From the NCBI RefSeq assembly GCF_003865035.1, contig NZ_BHVZ01000004.1, positions 124,001-188,000 of the forward strand: DNA of 64,000 bases. The letters run 5' to 3'. A program made the translations under genes and the position numbers. Under the pieces are notes generated by a model. The model searched no databases. It was not told where the DNA came from and saw only the letters and a program-made list of their open reading frames with translations. Shown here in pieces: positions 27,461-36,150 of the stretch. The stretch comes from Anaerotignum faecicola (GTDB lineage: Bacteria; Bacillota; Clostridia; Lachnospirales; Anaerotignaceae). The number at the start of each line of letters is the position of its first letter. Within the stretch, counting starts at the first letter, position 1.

Positions 27461-27685
27461 GTTGCGATAATTATCATTATCTGAGCGTTCTGATTTTTCA
27501 TAGCCAAGGTATTCATCCATTTCAGCTTCCATCATTTCCTTGATGGTGCCGCCCAAAAGATCCTTGAGTGCATCCTGAATGTCTTCTACAGACGGGATAT
27601 CGTACTCTTCAAGGAACTGATAGATGATGTTTCGTTTTCCTTCTGTCATTTGTACGCGATGTACAGGTTCCTTTTGCCTTGCCAT
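27452..27685 (-). pseudogene. Truncated IS256-family transposase
   Basis: Only the first 77 residues remain (QMTEGKRNIIYQFLEEYDI, LLGGTIKEMMEAEMDEYLGYEK), the N-terminus of an IS256/mutator transposase. The DDE catalytic part is absent. The reading frame ends at its junction with DUF4143-like sequence. An imperfect palindrome at about 27689-27735 (GGTTCT with AGAACC) may be the outer end of the element. It is not the same element as the intact copy at 53.5 kb. Confidence 0.85.
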
Positions 27686-27735
27686 AATAAAAGGTTCTCC
27701 TAATGATATTTATTGTATCATAGAAGAACCTTCTA

Positions 27736-28015
27736 AACACTATTTTATAAAAAAAAGCTCACATGCCCAAAACTGCCACAAAAAATTGTGCTTAGCAGCC
27801 CATAAGCTATTTCTCCTTAAAAGCTGCTACGAGGAGTGCCTCTCATGTGTCATAACTATCTTGGTGGTATGTATCTCCGCACCTTTAGCAAAAAACCTGC
27901 ACCCGACACAGTTCCCTCTGAGGTTATATTATCAAAAAATACCTGTTCAAGCAAGCAATCCTGATAATTTATTTATTGCCAGTTAAGTATGGAATTATCC
28001 CTATGGAAAAGTTGC
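27736..28015. other. Intergenic stretch without a supported gene
   Basis: AT-rich sequence between the transposase scar and the exported-protein gene. Short hairpins are present (AAGCTG/CAGCCC region near 27795-27835), but I see no gene, promoter or repeat that I can defend. Confidence 0.4.
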
Positions 28016-28483
28016 CTACTCCGCATAGAAAAGAATATCATCAGATTTTAGTGTTAAATTACCGCCAAACCACTTTCCCGTCAAGAAAACCTGATATTTT
28101 CCCGTATCAAGCCCTATCTCTGTATCTCCATTTTCTAAAGGAACACTACAAATCTCACCATTTTCTTGGTTTTTCAGCAATAATCTTCCTTTGCCCCAAT
28201 TTCTTTCAACAGATAATTCCATTGTTGCTTGTTGTGTAGAGGTAAGATTGCAGATACTGCTATTTCCACACATCAATAACATACGCGCTTCGAATTCTCT
28301 ATTATCAAGTATGGAGGATGAGTAAAACGTTGTATGATGTACCTCCGGGTAGTCAGCCAAGATTTCCTCATCGGCAAGATTATACATATTACCGTATTTT
28401 ACATTTTGCATACATAACACAATCATACAAACAATTAGTAGTATGACAGTCGCAATTCTGAATTTTTTTCTCCCCATTTTCAT
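28016..28483 (-). CDS. Small exported or membrane-anchored protein of the BlaRI operon
   Basis: About 155 residues starting MKMGRKKFRIATVILLIVCMIVLCMQ, a signal or anchor segment; AAGGAGG before ATG 28483 fixes this start. The exported part has two Cys residues (MLLMCGNSSICNL) and a beta-rich C-terminus ending near DDILFYAE. I recognise no family. It lies downstream of the small exported peptide and the BlaR1-like sensor, on the same strand, and is likely their co-regulated product. Confidence 0.65.
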   Translation of the reverse strand: MKMGRKKFRIATVILLIVCMIVLCMQNVKYGNMYNLADEEILADYPEVHHTTFYSSSILDNREFEARMLLMCGNSSICNLTSTQQATMELSVERNWGKGRLLLKNQENGEICSVPLENGDTEIGLDTGKYQVFLTGKWFGGNLTLKSDDILFYAE

Positions 28484-28563
28484 CTCAACCTCCTTAAATG
28501 AACTAATCTTCGCTTTAAATTTTATAAATAACACTTATAATACAAATGCTATTCTTCCCATTT

Positions 28564-28809
28564 TTATTTGCAGTTACAAATAGTCCACAGTCCTTCAAAT
28601 TGACCTTTTGTTTCATTCCACACTCTATGCATTGTCACACCATTAGTTGTTTTATGTACATACCGTTTGACATCTGCATAGGGAGAAAGTGATGTTGTTT
28701 GGCATTCCACAATATTATTATCCTTTTGAGTAGTGCTCGCATAAGCGCTCACAGGCATGCTTGTCATTACCAACATCAAACAAATTGCTTTAATATAAAT
28801 TTTCTTCAT
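28564..28809 (-). CDS. Small secreted Cys-containing peptide
   Basis: 81 residues starting MKKIYIKAICLMLV; a signal peptide ends near AYAS. The mature part is about 56 residues and ends with a CNCK tail; another Cys lies in VECQ. The gene start is inside the last 20 bases of the BlaR1-like gene, so production is coupled to the sensor. It could be a secreted effector, signal or bacteriocin-like peptide, or a small envelope protein. No family is recognised, and no maturation or immunity gene is obvious. Confidence 0.65.
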   Translation of the reverse strand: MKKIYIKAICLMLVMTSMPVSAYASTTQKDNNIVECQTTSLSPYADVKRYVHKTTNGVTMHRVWNETKGQFEGLWTICNCK

Positions 28810-29941
28810 TTTTTTCTCCTTCATAAGATAATCCCACCATCTCAATTTCATCTACTGAACTAAAAAACATCAATGGCTCATCTTCAATATAAAGAATATA
28901 TCCACCATTGTCCGGTACTATAGTATAATCCTCATCATAAATATAATTAAAATCCACTTCTGGTGATTTATATGCAGGCTGCAGCACAAAACCATACGAA
29001 AGGAAGAATAAGGCAAAAACAACGAAATATGTTCCTATCTCGAACTTACGATTTCTTTCATACTGCATCATCACCGAAAACCGTTGCTTCAAATTAGACT
29101 GCCAGAAAAACTGACTGCTAAAATGATATTTTTTCTTGCGGCATAACACCGAAGTTTCTCTTTTCATTTCCTGTATTAAACACCCCAGATATGCGATCTT
29201 TTCTCTTTTATCCAGTTTCTTACTCACACAGGAATCACAGTATACCTCCAGCAGATGCGAGCAGGCATTTCTGAAAGGATATATCAACGGATTCCACCAG
29301 AAAACGCACTCCAGTATGATAACAACGAGCTTTATCCAGTTTGTTTTATTTGCGAAATGCTCCAATTCATGCAGAAAAATATACCGCAGTTCATCCTGAG
29401 AATACATAGCATTCGGCATAAAAATAATCTGCCTGAAATAGCCGTATTCCAGTATCGTCTGTATATTTCCGTCCACAATCACCGTTGTTTCAAATTGATA
29501 CCCATTCTCTTTCTTAACTTCTTCCAAGATCTTCAGGTATCTCTCATCACAGACACTCGGCAAATGTCCAAACCTATGGATTAACTGCCTGTAGAAATGA
29601 ATTCTGCTCCACGAAATGCAAAATATCCCTGCGATCCAGACAGCAAGCAAAAGCCATCTCACCTGCACCGCAAATCCGCCAATCGTAAAAAGCTTCTTTT
29701 CCATGCTACGAATGATGGTGGGGAAAATTTCAAAGGAACTGATTACTTTGGCGTGTACAAATTCAACAGGGAAAAGAAATTTCACCAAAAGTGCTGTCCC
29801 AAATACCGCAAATACCCTTAATGGGATATGCAGTAAAATTTTGTCGCTTTTTGATAAGCACACAAAAAATACAAAAAACAAATTGCTTACCAAAATTGCT
29901 GTAATAAATGAATAACTAGTAAACAAAATCATACTTCTCAC
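28790..29941 (-). CDS. BlaR1-like M56 membrane metallopeptidase sensor
   Basis: 383 residues with N-terminal membrane spans and the M56 zinc motif HELEH in IFLHELEHFANKTNW. BlaR1/MecR1-type proteins sense envelope stress and trigger cleavage of the BlaI repressor. The C-terminal sensor is short here and lacks the penicillin-binding domain, so the signal is probably not a beta-lactam. It lies 5 bases after the BlaI-type gene and overlaps the secreted peptide gene. Confidence 0.85.
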   Translation of the reverse strand: MRSMILFTSYSFITAILVSNLFFVFFVCLSKSDKILLHIPLRVFAVFGTALLVKFLFPVEFVHAKVISSFEIFPTIIRSMEKKLFTIGGFAVQVRWLLLAVWIAGIFCISWSRIHFYRQLIHRFGHLPSVCDERYLKILEEVKKENGYQFETTVIVDGNIQTILEYGYFRQIIFMPNAMYSQDELRYIFLHELEHFANKTNWIKLVVIILECVFWWNPLIYPFRNACSHLLEVYCDSCVSKKLDKREKIAYLGCLIQEMKRETSVLCRKKKYHFSSQFFWQSNLKQRFSVMMQYERNRKFEIGTYFVVFALFFLSYGFVLQPAYKSPEVDFNYIYDEDYTIVPDNGGYILYIEDEPLMFFSSVDEIEMVGLSYEGEKNEENLY

Positions 29942-29946
29942 CTAAT

Positions 29947-30360
29947 TTACAACCTGTCATCCTTTTTACAGTAATCATTCAACCAATTTTCCAGCTCGGA
30001 AATAATTTCTTTATCATTTTCTTTGTCCCCACCTAACAAGCCGGATAAAAAAGAGGACACATTGAACTTATTCGTTTCGTTGTCAAAAACCTCCGAAACC
30101 TGATTTGTAACATAGTCTGAAAGACTGATTTTAGCCTCATACAGTCGACTGTTCACCTTCGCAACCTTTTGGGAACCACAAACGCCGATATAACCATTCT
30201 CCAATAATTTGTTCAACAATGGATGGATGGAATTTGCGGACCAAGTACCCTCTTTTCTGTGCTGCAGGACTTCAGATACCGTCAGTGGTTTGTCTATACT
30301 CCAGAATATGGTCATAATCTCATATTCCTTTGGGGATAAATAGTTTTTATGCGGATTCAT
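29947..30360 (-). CDS. BlaI/MecI-family repressor
   Basis: 137 residues with the winged helix of BlaI/MecI (LSPKEYEIMTIFWSIDKPLTVSEVLQH, then NSIHPLLNKLLENGYIGV) and a C-terminal dimerisation helix region. It is expected to repress the operon and to be cleaved upon signalling by the BlaR1-like partner. A consensus promoter with a dyad lies directly upstream. Confidence 0.88.
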   Translation of the reverse strand: MNPHKNYLSPKEYEIMTIFWSIDKPLTVSEVLQHRKEGTWSANSIHPLLNKLLENGYIGVCGSQKVAKVNSRLYEAKISLSDYVTNQVSEVFDNETNKFNVSSFLSGLLGGDKENDKEIISELENWLNDYCKKDDRL

Positions 30361-30372
30361 ATTTTCTCACCT

Positions 30373-30432
30373 CACTTTATATTTTTATAGTGTATTTTTT
30401 TTTATTATATAATTTACTTGTAGAAGCGTCAA
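30373..30432 (-). promoter_or_regulatory. Promoter and candidate BlaI operator
   Basis: On the minus strand TTGACG, 17 bases, TATAAT is a near-perfect promoter (30404-30432). Just downstream is an imperfect dyad (CACT...AGTG arms, 30373-30392) before the BlaI-like start. Its place fits a repressor site for the operon. Confidence 0.8.
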
Positions 30433-30544
30433 TTATCAATAATCGACAAATATTCATACCCAAACACTATCATTCACCTTATCTAATAGGCATTTTCACG
30501 ATAATCCTTTTAGTGAAATTTTTATAATATTTGTTTCTTGAACA

Positions 30545-30574
30545 AAAAACGGCTGAATATAAATCAACCGTTTT
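30545..30574 (-). terminator. Terminator of the DUF4143 gene
   Basis: On the minus strand AACGGTTGA pairs with TTCAGCCGTT (one G-T pair) and is followed by TTTT. It lies about 70 bases after the stop codon of the DUF4143 pseudogene. Confidence 0.75.
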
Positions 30575-30641
30575 CTTACTAAGCTATAATTCTTTTCTTG
30601 CATCTGTCGCAAAACCACTTCTATATTCACTCCAAATCTAT

Positions 30642-31940
30642 CTAACCCCCTAAAAGCTCCTTGGTCTTTCCGACTAGATATAATGGAATATTGGTAATAT
30701 TACCGTCCTTTCTATATCCCATTTTTGAAAATCTGACTGCGTATAGAGGGTGATTGTCTGCAACATATTTTTTGAAGGTCGGTGCCGATTTATCCTCACC
30801 GCCTTTTGTTTCAACAGGAATAATCTCCATGCCGCACTGCAGCACAAAATCAATTTCCCCATTTCTGCTTGAGAAGTATCTCGGCATTACCTCAAACTGC
30901 CCCCTAAGCTGCTGCAAAACATAATTTTCCGTCAGCGGCCCTTTAAACTGATAGGTTGACTTTAGAAGGATTGCACTGTTATCAACGCCCGCCATCTGCT
31001 TCAACAATCCGGTATCAAATAAAAATAATTTAAATTGGTCTAACTTATCAAAGGCAGAGAGCGGATGCTCCAGCTTAGAAACATTATATATCCGGTTTAG
31101 CATACCTGCCGAAACAAGCCATTCTATTGCTTCTTCAAAATCTCTGGCTCTTGCCCCTTCTTTCACTGCTCCATACATGAATTTTTCATTTGACTTTGCA
31201 AGCTGCGTTACAATACTGCGAAAAACCATAAGGATTCGTCCGCTATTCACCTTACCATTGTGTTTAGAAAAATCGTTTTCGTATACCTCGATCAGTTCAC
31301 GTTGAATTTGAGCAATTTTAGCCGGGTCTTTATGCTTTAACCAAGAAGAAACACATTCAGGCATTCCCCCTATAATAAGATAATTGTTATAAGCTTCCAA
31401 CAGTCTATTATGAAAGATTTCTTCTATCTGCTGTTCCTTATGGATATCCTCATAATAAGCAAATAAGGGTGCATCTGTTGCTTTCAGGAACTCCTCAAAA
31501 GTCAAAGGAAAAATATCTAATAAATTTACCATTCCAACCGGATATGATTTCGGCTTTGCAAGAAGTGTCCCAAGGAGGTTCCCTGCAGCAATAACATGGT
31601 ACTCATTTGCCATTTCTTTAAAGTATTTCAGCGCATTTAATGCCTCCGGGCATTCCTGCACCTCATCAAATATGACCAGTGTATCTAATGGGTATATTTT
31701 CTCCCCGGCAATCATTGACAGCAGCTCAATAATACGCTGCGGATTTTTATTGGTTTCAAAGATTGATTTTAACTCATCTTCTTCATCAAAGTTGAAATAT
31801 ACAAAGCTCTTATAGTAGTTTTTACCAAACTCTTTCATCAACCAAGTTTTCCCAACCTGTCTGGCTCCCTTTAAAACCATTGGCTTACGCTCATCACTCG
31901 ATTTTCATGCCACTAATTTCCCCATAGCTGTTCTTTTCAA
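30642..31940 (-). pseudogene. DUF4143 AAA ATPase with in-frame TGA at a Trp position
   Basis: Walker A is KGARQVGKTW and Walker B LVIFDEVQECP; the C-terminal DUF4143 part has a PD-(D/E)xK-like site (EIDFVLQ then PVETKGG). From the natural start TTG 31940, with AAGGAGGGG upstream, the frame reads KRTAMGKLVA, then TGA at 31905-31907, then KSSDERKPMVLKGARQ. The intact paralogue at 45.4 kb has Trp at this position (LLDWKNSPYRKPLILKG), so TGG became TGA. Translation could restart at the Met of PMVLKG but no ribosome site precedes it. Function in the family is uncertain; mobile-element or defence links are often seen. Confidence 0.8.
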
Positions 31941-32086
31941 AGTATCCCCTCCTTTTTGTAAGTCTAGCATAACACATTTTTTTCAATGATTTTAATTGTA
32001 TTTATCACATTTTTTCGCTATTTATAAGTATAAAAAACACATTTTTCCAACTTTTTCATATCGTAAATATACATTTTATTTGTATA

Positions 32087-32386
32087 CTAATTTACTGTTC
32101 CATTAACGTCATACTTTCCAGCAGCAATCTCTCCGGGACCGGCAAGCTTTGGATCAACACAAAAAGCCGGATGCTTTGTCCCATCATCGTCATACCACCA
32201 TGCAGACGAATGTAATACATTTGAACCCTTATACTGAATATCGTTGATGTCTTTTCCCTTTACTACTGTGATTTTTCTCGTTACACTACCTTCACCTGCC
32301 GCTTGTGCAATAAGTGGTGACTGAATAAAAGGCAGTGCAACTACCAGAGCAAGCAAAAGTGCAAGAAATCTTTTCTTTTTTTGCAT
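32087..32386 (-). pseudogene. Truncated thioester-domain adhesin (N-terminal fragment)
   Basis: 99 residues: a signal peptide (MQKKKRFLALLLALVVALPF to AQAA) and the start of a thioester domain with HPAFCVDPKLAGPG. The Cys of the thioester motif is present, but the frame ends after KYDVNGTVN, well before the Gln motif and any stalk repeats. It is a deletion remnant of a large clostridial adhesin. The AT-rich sequence after its stop shows no continuation that I can see. Confidence 0.8.
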
Positions 32387-32418
32387 ACTTCTTCACCCTT
32401 TCTTTTCTTGCAAATAGA

Positions 32419-32448
32419 AAAGAGATACGATTTTTTTCGTATCTCTTT
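32419..32448 (-). terminator. Strong hairpin after the CAP-protein gene
   Basis: Twelve-base perfect arms (AAAGAGATACGA and its complement) with a six- to seven-base A/T loop; TTTT follows on the minus strand. It sits 20 bases after the stop of the secreted CAP protein. Confidence 0.75.
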
Positions 32449-32468
32449 CGCTATAATGTTTAAGTTTT

Positions 32469-33524
32469 TTATCTTGCAAAGATTTGAACCCAATAACTCA
32501 CTATATCATCAAATAGACCGTTACTTTCACTTTCAAAATCAGAGCCAACACCGAGGTACTTATAATCAGGATTTAAGATATTCTCTCGATGACCTTTAGA
32601 ATCCATCCATAATTCCATTGCACTTTCCGGTTCCTCGAAAGTACCTTTACTGATGTTCTCGCCAGCATAGTCTCCTTCATACCCTAATTCTTCCAATACA
32701 GTTTTACAAGCTTTACCATTAGGTCTGGTATGATCGAATACTTCTATAATTTCTTTTGCTCTAATTTGTGCAGCCGCTGTTAATGTAGAATCTAACTCAA
32801 GAGGAGAAACCCCAACTTTTTCACGTTCCTCATTTACCAAACGCAACATCTGCTCAGCATAGCTACTTTCATTTGTAACGTCTACTTTCTCCTGCTTTTG
32901 CTGTTCTTGCTGCTCCTTTTGTTTATCTGTCTGCTCACCTACAGCTTTTCTGTATTCTTCGATATACTTCAGCAGTTTATCATAGTTAGGATATTGCTCT
33001 ACAGGCTTGGTTGTAAGTTTGACCTCTTTTCTTGCTCCATCCCACTGAACGTCTGCATTCAATCCATTTGCAAGATCCCTGATGCCGAGCAATGTTCTAC
33101 CATTCTTAACTACAGGATCAGCAATCAATGCCTTTTCTTCTTCAAGATAACCGGAGCTACCAGAAATAATAGTCTTTTTCTCAATAGTAATCGTTGTAAA
33201 ATATAAGTATTTTCTGTCTAAATCCTTATCCTCTTTTACCGTTTTATTCAGAGAAACATGATTATACTCTTGAAAACGTCCGTTTACCACCGGACTGTCA
33301 TTTGTTGAGTATTTCTCAAAACTTACATCCCAGCCCATTTTTTCTGCCACTGCTCTTACCGGAACCATGACACGCCCATTGATATTCACAGGCTGCTGAT
33401 CACCAAAACTTACTTTTTGGCCATCTACCGTTACAGTGATGTTATCAGCTGCAAAAGCTGTCGGAACAGCACCGAATACCATTGCCGTTGTCAGCAGTGC
33501 AGTCATAATTCTTTTCTTCTTCAT
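32469..33524 (-). CDS. Secreted protein: copper-amine-oxidase-type N-domains plus CAP domain
   Basis: 351 residues. Signal peptide 1-25 (ending AFAA). Residues about 27-185 carry copper amine oxidase N-terminal-like units (PVNINGRVMVPVRAVAEKMGWDVSFE, NGRTLLGIRDLANGLNADVQWDGARKEV), which act as surface modules. A Gln/Lys-rich linker follows, then a CAP/SCP domain at about 225-351 (LRLVNEEREKVGVSPLELDSTLTAAA, GENISKGTF, WMDSKGHRENILNPDYKYLGVG). It is the second CAP protein in the window. Ribosome site AGGAGG precedes the start. Confidence 0.88.
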   Translation of the reverse strand: MKKKRIMTALLTTAMVFGAVPTAFAADNITVTVDGQKVSFGDQQPVNINGRVMVPVRAVAEKMGWDVSFEKYSTNDSPVVNGRFQEYNHVSLNKTVKEDKDLDRKYLYFTTITIEKKTIISGSSGYLEEEKALIADPVVKNGRTLLGIRDLANGLNADVQWDGARKEVKLTTKPVEQYPNYDKLLKYIEEYRKAVGEQTDKQKEQQEQQKQEKVDVTNESSYAEQMLRLVNEEREKVGVSPLELDSTLTAAAQIRAKEIIEVFDHTRPNGKACKTVLEELGYEGDYAGENISKGTFEEPESAMELWMDSKGHRENILNPDYKYLGVGSDFESESNGLFDDIVSYWVQIFAR

Positions 33525-33688
33525 AGTATCTCCTCCTTGATTTTTATCTCAGATAAATGATTGATTGAATTATCCGTATTTTACCACAGCAAAAATATGA
33601 TTTCATCAAATTGAACACCTCAATTTGCAAAAGTCGGAAAATTTATTTCTTTTCCCTATCGTTCTTTTTCATTTTAATCTCTTGATAC

Positions 33689-33717
33689 AAAAAAGAGCAA
33701 CTGTAGCATCCGCTCTT
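33689..33717 (-). terminator. Terminator downstream of the serine recombinase
   Basis: On the minus strand AAGAGC and GCTCTT arms enclose a 13-base loop and are followed by TTTTTT. It ends the recombinase transcript about 150 bases after the stop codon. Confidence 0.7.
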
Positions 33718-33748
33718 CTCGTGGTTCTTATTGTATCTCACCTTTCCC

Positions 33749-33773
33749 GCTTTGGGACACCGTGTCCCGAAGT
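33749..33773. repeat. Isolated copy of the 25-bp palindrome family
   Basis: The 25 bases fit the template of the array at 36.2-37.1 kb: GCTT, TGGGA, CAC, C, GTG, TCCCG, AAGT. Ten of eleven inner pairs match. It lies in the 3' flank of the recombinase, whereas the other copies lie upstream of the gene. Confidence 0.75.
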
Positions 33774-33862
33774 ACAGGTTTCTCTTATATTATCTATTTT
33801 TTGTTCTCAGTCTACTTCAATCCAAATATTCAACCAAATCACTGATCTCGCAGCATAATACC

Positions 33863-35653
33863 TTAGACAATGCAACACTGTTCTGAATCACACACAGGGA
33901 CAGTATTTTGCTCTATGTAACCGGCTGTCTGGAAGAAGCCGGTGTAATCTTCTCCGGAACAGCCCTTGATAAAGATGTGGCAGTAACGCTCGTCATCCTT
34001 ATCCACAATATAAATTCTTTCTACAATAGTTTGGATCAAAGTGACCAGAACCTCCGGCTGCGCATCCTTTGCATATTCTGCAAAGGAGAGCAGCCTTTCT
34101 TTTGTCATTCCCAAGTCACGGATGGCAATCATATTGATCTTTCTACCCTCATCCAGTTTTGAAATCTGCCGCTCCGCTTCCCTCAGTTCTTCAGCCAGAT
34201 TTTGCAAATCCTCTTGAATAAATTGCTTGATACTGCCATCTGCTTCTCGCAGATTTCTTGTCTGCGCAGCAATATCTGCTTTCAGCTTGTCACGTTTCTT
34301 TTTAATGAGATTGTGTTCCTGTACCGTCTGTGACTGCTCCAAGACTTCCTCAATCTTGATTTCCAGAATACTTCTGAAACGCTCACTGTTTTCATCTGAC
34401 AGGTCGGATAACTGCTGTACCACAAATTCATCCAGAAGAACGCCGTCTACCGCTTTGAAATTACATTCCTTTTTGTGATAGCCGGGACAAACATATTTGA
34501 ATCGAGGTTTTCCGTTCGTCCAACGGTCGGACTCGGAAATCACACTCAATCGCCTGCCGCAGTGAGGACAATGCACCAGTCCTGCCAACAATGCGTTGGT
34601 CTTTCTGTGAGGGCGATTGTATTTCTCTGCAATAGCATCCAGAAGTTCCTGCACTTCAATCCATTGTTCACTTGAAATAAAGCCTTCATGCCTTCCGACC
34701 GCAATAATCCACTCACTAACAGGCTTGCTTTCAATGGTCTGAACATATTTTGGAGAGATGAATGTGCTGTCGCTGCCCTCGTACTTTTCTTGGTCGGTTT
34801 TATTGTAAGCCGACAATCCGTGAGTTCCGTCAAACTCTGTCATATCTCCAAACACATTGCCGTCGTGTTCGATGAAATAATTATAGCTGCGTTTATCAGC
34901 AGTGCAATAAATGGGATTTCTCAAAACCAGTCTTGTGGTGGATGCGTTAAATGCAGCACCGGAAGGAGTGTGGAATCCTTCCTCATTCATCTGTTTTGCA
35001 GTGGTCTGGATACTGCGAGTGGTTCGAAAAATTTCATACAAACGCTGAACCATGCGTTTTTCTTCCGGCAGACTTTCTAAGTAGCTGTATGCTGATTTTC
35101 CCTTACCACTTCCGGTTGTTACACGACAGACAGTAAATCCCATCGGTGTATTGCCGCCGAGCCATCGACCGTCCTTTGCAAGTTCCATCATATTGTCTAC
35201 AATTCTTTCTGTCAGAGTATCTCTTTCAAATTCCGCAATGACAGCGAATATCTGAATGAAGATTTTATATAGTCCGCTGGCAGTATTGATACCATTGGAG
35301 CAAATCAGCAGGTCAACATGGTACATTTCCAAGAAATCCATCAGGCGGATTAGGTCGGCTGTCTTTCTGCCGACACGATCCAGCTTGTAACATACGATTG
35401 CTTTGATTTTTCCGTCCTGCACATCATGCAGCATTCTCTGAAAATCCGGTCTATCTGAAAAATATCCGCTGAGTCCTTTGTCCTCGTATTGTAAAAATTC
35501 ATACTCCTCATCCAACCCCAATTCCTTTTTGGCGTAATCCGCACATTGTTTGAACTGAACACCGATGCTGTCACCCTTGTTGGTGATACGAGATTTACGG
35601 GCGTATATCGCAACGCCACGGTTATCTTTTTCAACTTTTCTCTGTTTCTTCAT
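33863..35653 (-). CDS. Large serine recombinase (TndX/TnpX-like)
   Basis: 596 residues. The N-terminal resolvase domain has the catalytic Ser in AIYARKSRIT and the Arg motif in CYKLDRVGRKTADLI. A recombinase domain (about 165-270) follows, then a zinc ribbon (LVHCPHCGRRL and CPGYHKKEC) and a coiled coil (about 420-500). These enzymes integrate and excise mobile elements at short att sites. Ribosome site GGAGGTG precedes ATG 35653. It probably marks an end of the conjugative element or of a smaller unit. It is embedded in the palindrome family. Confidence 0.93.
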   Translation of the reverse strand: MKKQRKVEKDNRGVAIYARKSRITNKGDSIGVQFKQCADYAKKELGLDEEYEFLQYEDKGLSGYFSDRPDFQRMLHDVQDGKIKAIVCYKLDRVGRKTADLIRLMDFLEMYHVDLLICSNGINTASGLYKIFIQIFAVIAEFERDTLTERIVDNMMELAKDGRWLGGNTPMGFTVCRVTTGSGKGKSAYSYLESLPEEKRMVQRLYEIFRTTRSIQTTAKQMNEEGFHTPSGAAFNASTTRLVLRNPIYCTADKRSYNYFIEHDGNVFGDMTEFDGTHGLSAYNKTDQEKYEGSDSTFISPKYVQTIESKPVSEWIIAVGRHEGFISSEQWIEVQELLDAIAEKYNRPHRKTNALLAGLVHCPHCGRRLSVISESDRWTNGKPRFKYVCPGYHKKECNFKAVDGVLLDEFVVQQLSDLSDENSERFRSILEIKIEEVLEQSQTVQEHNLIKKKRDKLKADIAAQTRNLREADGSIKQFIQEDLQNLAEELREAERQISKLDEGRKINMIAIRDLGMTKERLLSFAEYAKDAQPEVLVTLIQTIVERIYIVDKDDERYCHIFIKGCSGEDYTGFFQTAGYIEQNTVPVCDSEQCCIV

Positions 35654-35674
35654 GGGTAGTCACCTCCGCTCATA

Positions 35675-35857
35675 TCATACCGCCATCCCAGTTATTCTAT
35701 CAAGTTTGTGGCCGTTGCCACGAATCCATTCCAGAAACACATACAAGGTTTCTGCATCGAAATTTCTGATTTCCTGTGCGATAAATTCTACTCGTTTTTG
35801 CTGAAAGGCTTCCATAGTTTCTTTGAATTTTTGTCCTCTGTGAATTACTGCGATCAA
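35675..35857 (-). CDS. Small protein upstream of the recombinase
   Basis: 60 residues from TTG 35857 with GGAGGA six bases upstream (MIAVIHRGQKFKETMEAFQQKRVEFIAQ...). It ends 21 bases before the recombinase start and is probably co-transcribed. Mostly helical, no membrane span, no recognised family. The good ribosome site and spacing argue for a real gene. Recombination directionality factors can be this small and sit here, but that is only a guess. Confidence 0.5.
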   Translation of the reverse strand: MIAVIHRGQKFKETMEAFQQKRVEFIAQEIRNFDAETLYVFLEWIRGNGHKLDRITGMAV

Positions 35858-35884
35858 ATAGTTTCCTCCGTTTCTGTCTGTGGT

Positions 35885-35917
35885 TCTGACCTCGGACCAA
35901 CTTGGTCCAACGTCAGA
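35885..35917. repeat. Palindrome of the 25-bp family with extended stem
   Basis: Centre at 35901: GGACCAA, C, TTGGTCC, with outer arms TCTGAC and GTCAGA. The inner 25 bases (35889-35913) fit the array template (ACCT, CGGAC, CAA, C, TTG, GTCCA, ACGT). It lies just upstream of the small recombinase-linked gene. Confidence 0.75.
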
Positions 35918-36150
35918 TAATGAAAAAAGCTGCTACACAGATGCAACAATGACAGACACAAAAGATTCTGTATCTGACTTGATGCTTCCATGTAACAGCT
36001 CCGACAGTTCGGACTGACTAAAAATATGTTTGTATAAATATGGGACTTGCCCATCAATAAAATCTCGTTTGAAGCGTATTCAATTTTCAACTGTGCCTAT
36101 CATATCATAAGCTGTCGAAAAGCGCAATCATGTCAAGCTCCCGATTAAGA

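Noticed and set aside
27452..27685. A functional small transposase
   Set aside because: It lacks all DDE catalytic residues and ends at a scar with unrelated sequence.
29941..29947. Beta-lactam resistance operon
   Set aside because: BlaI/BlaR1-like genes are present, but no beta-lactamase or penicillin-binding protein gene follows and the sensor lacks a penicillin-binding domain.
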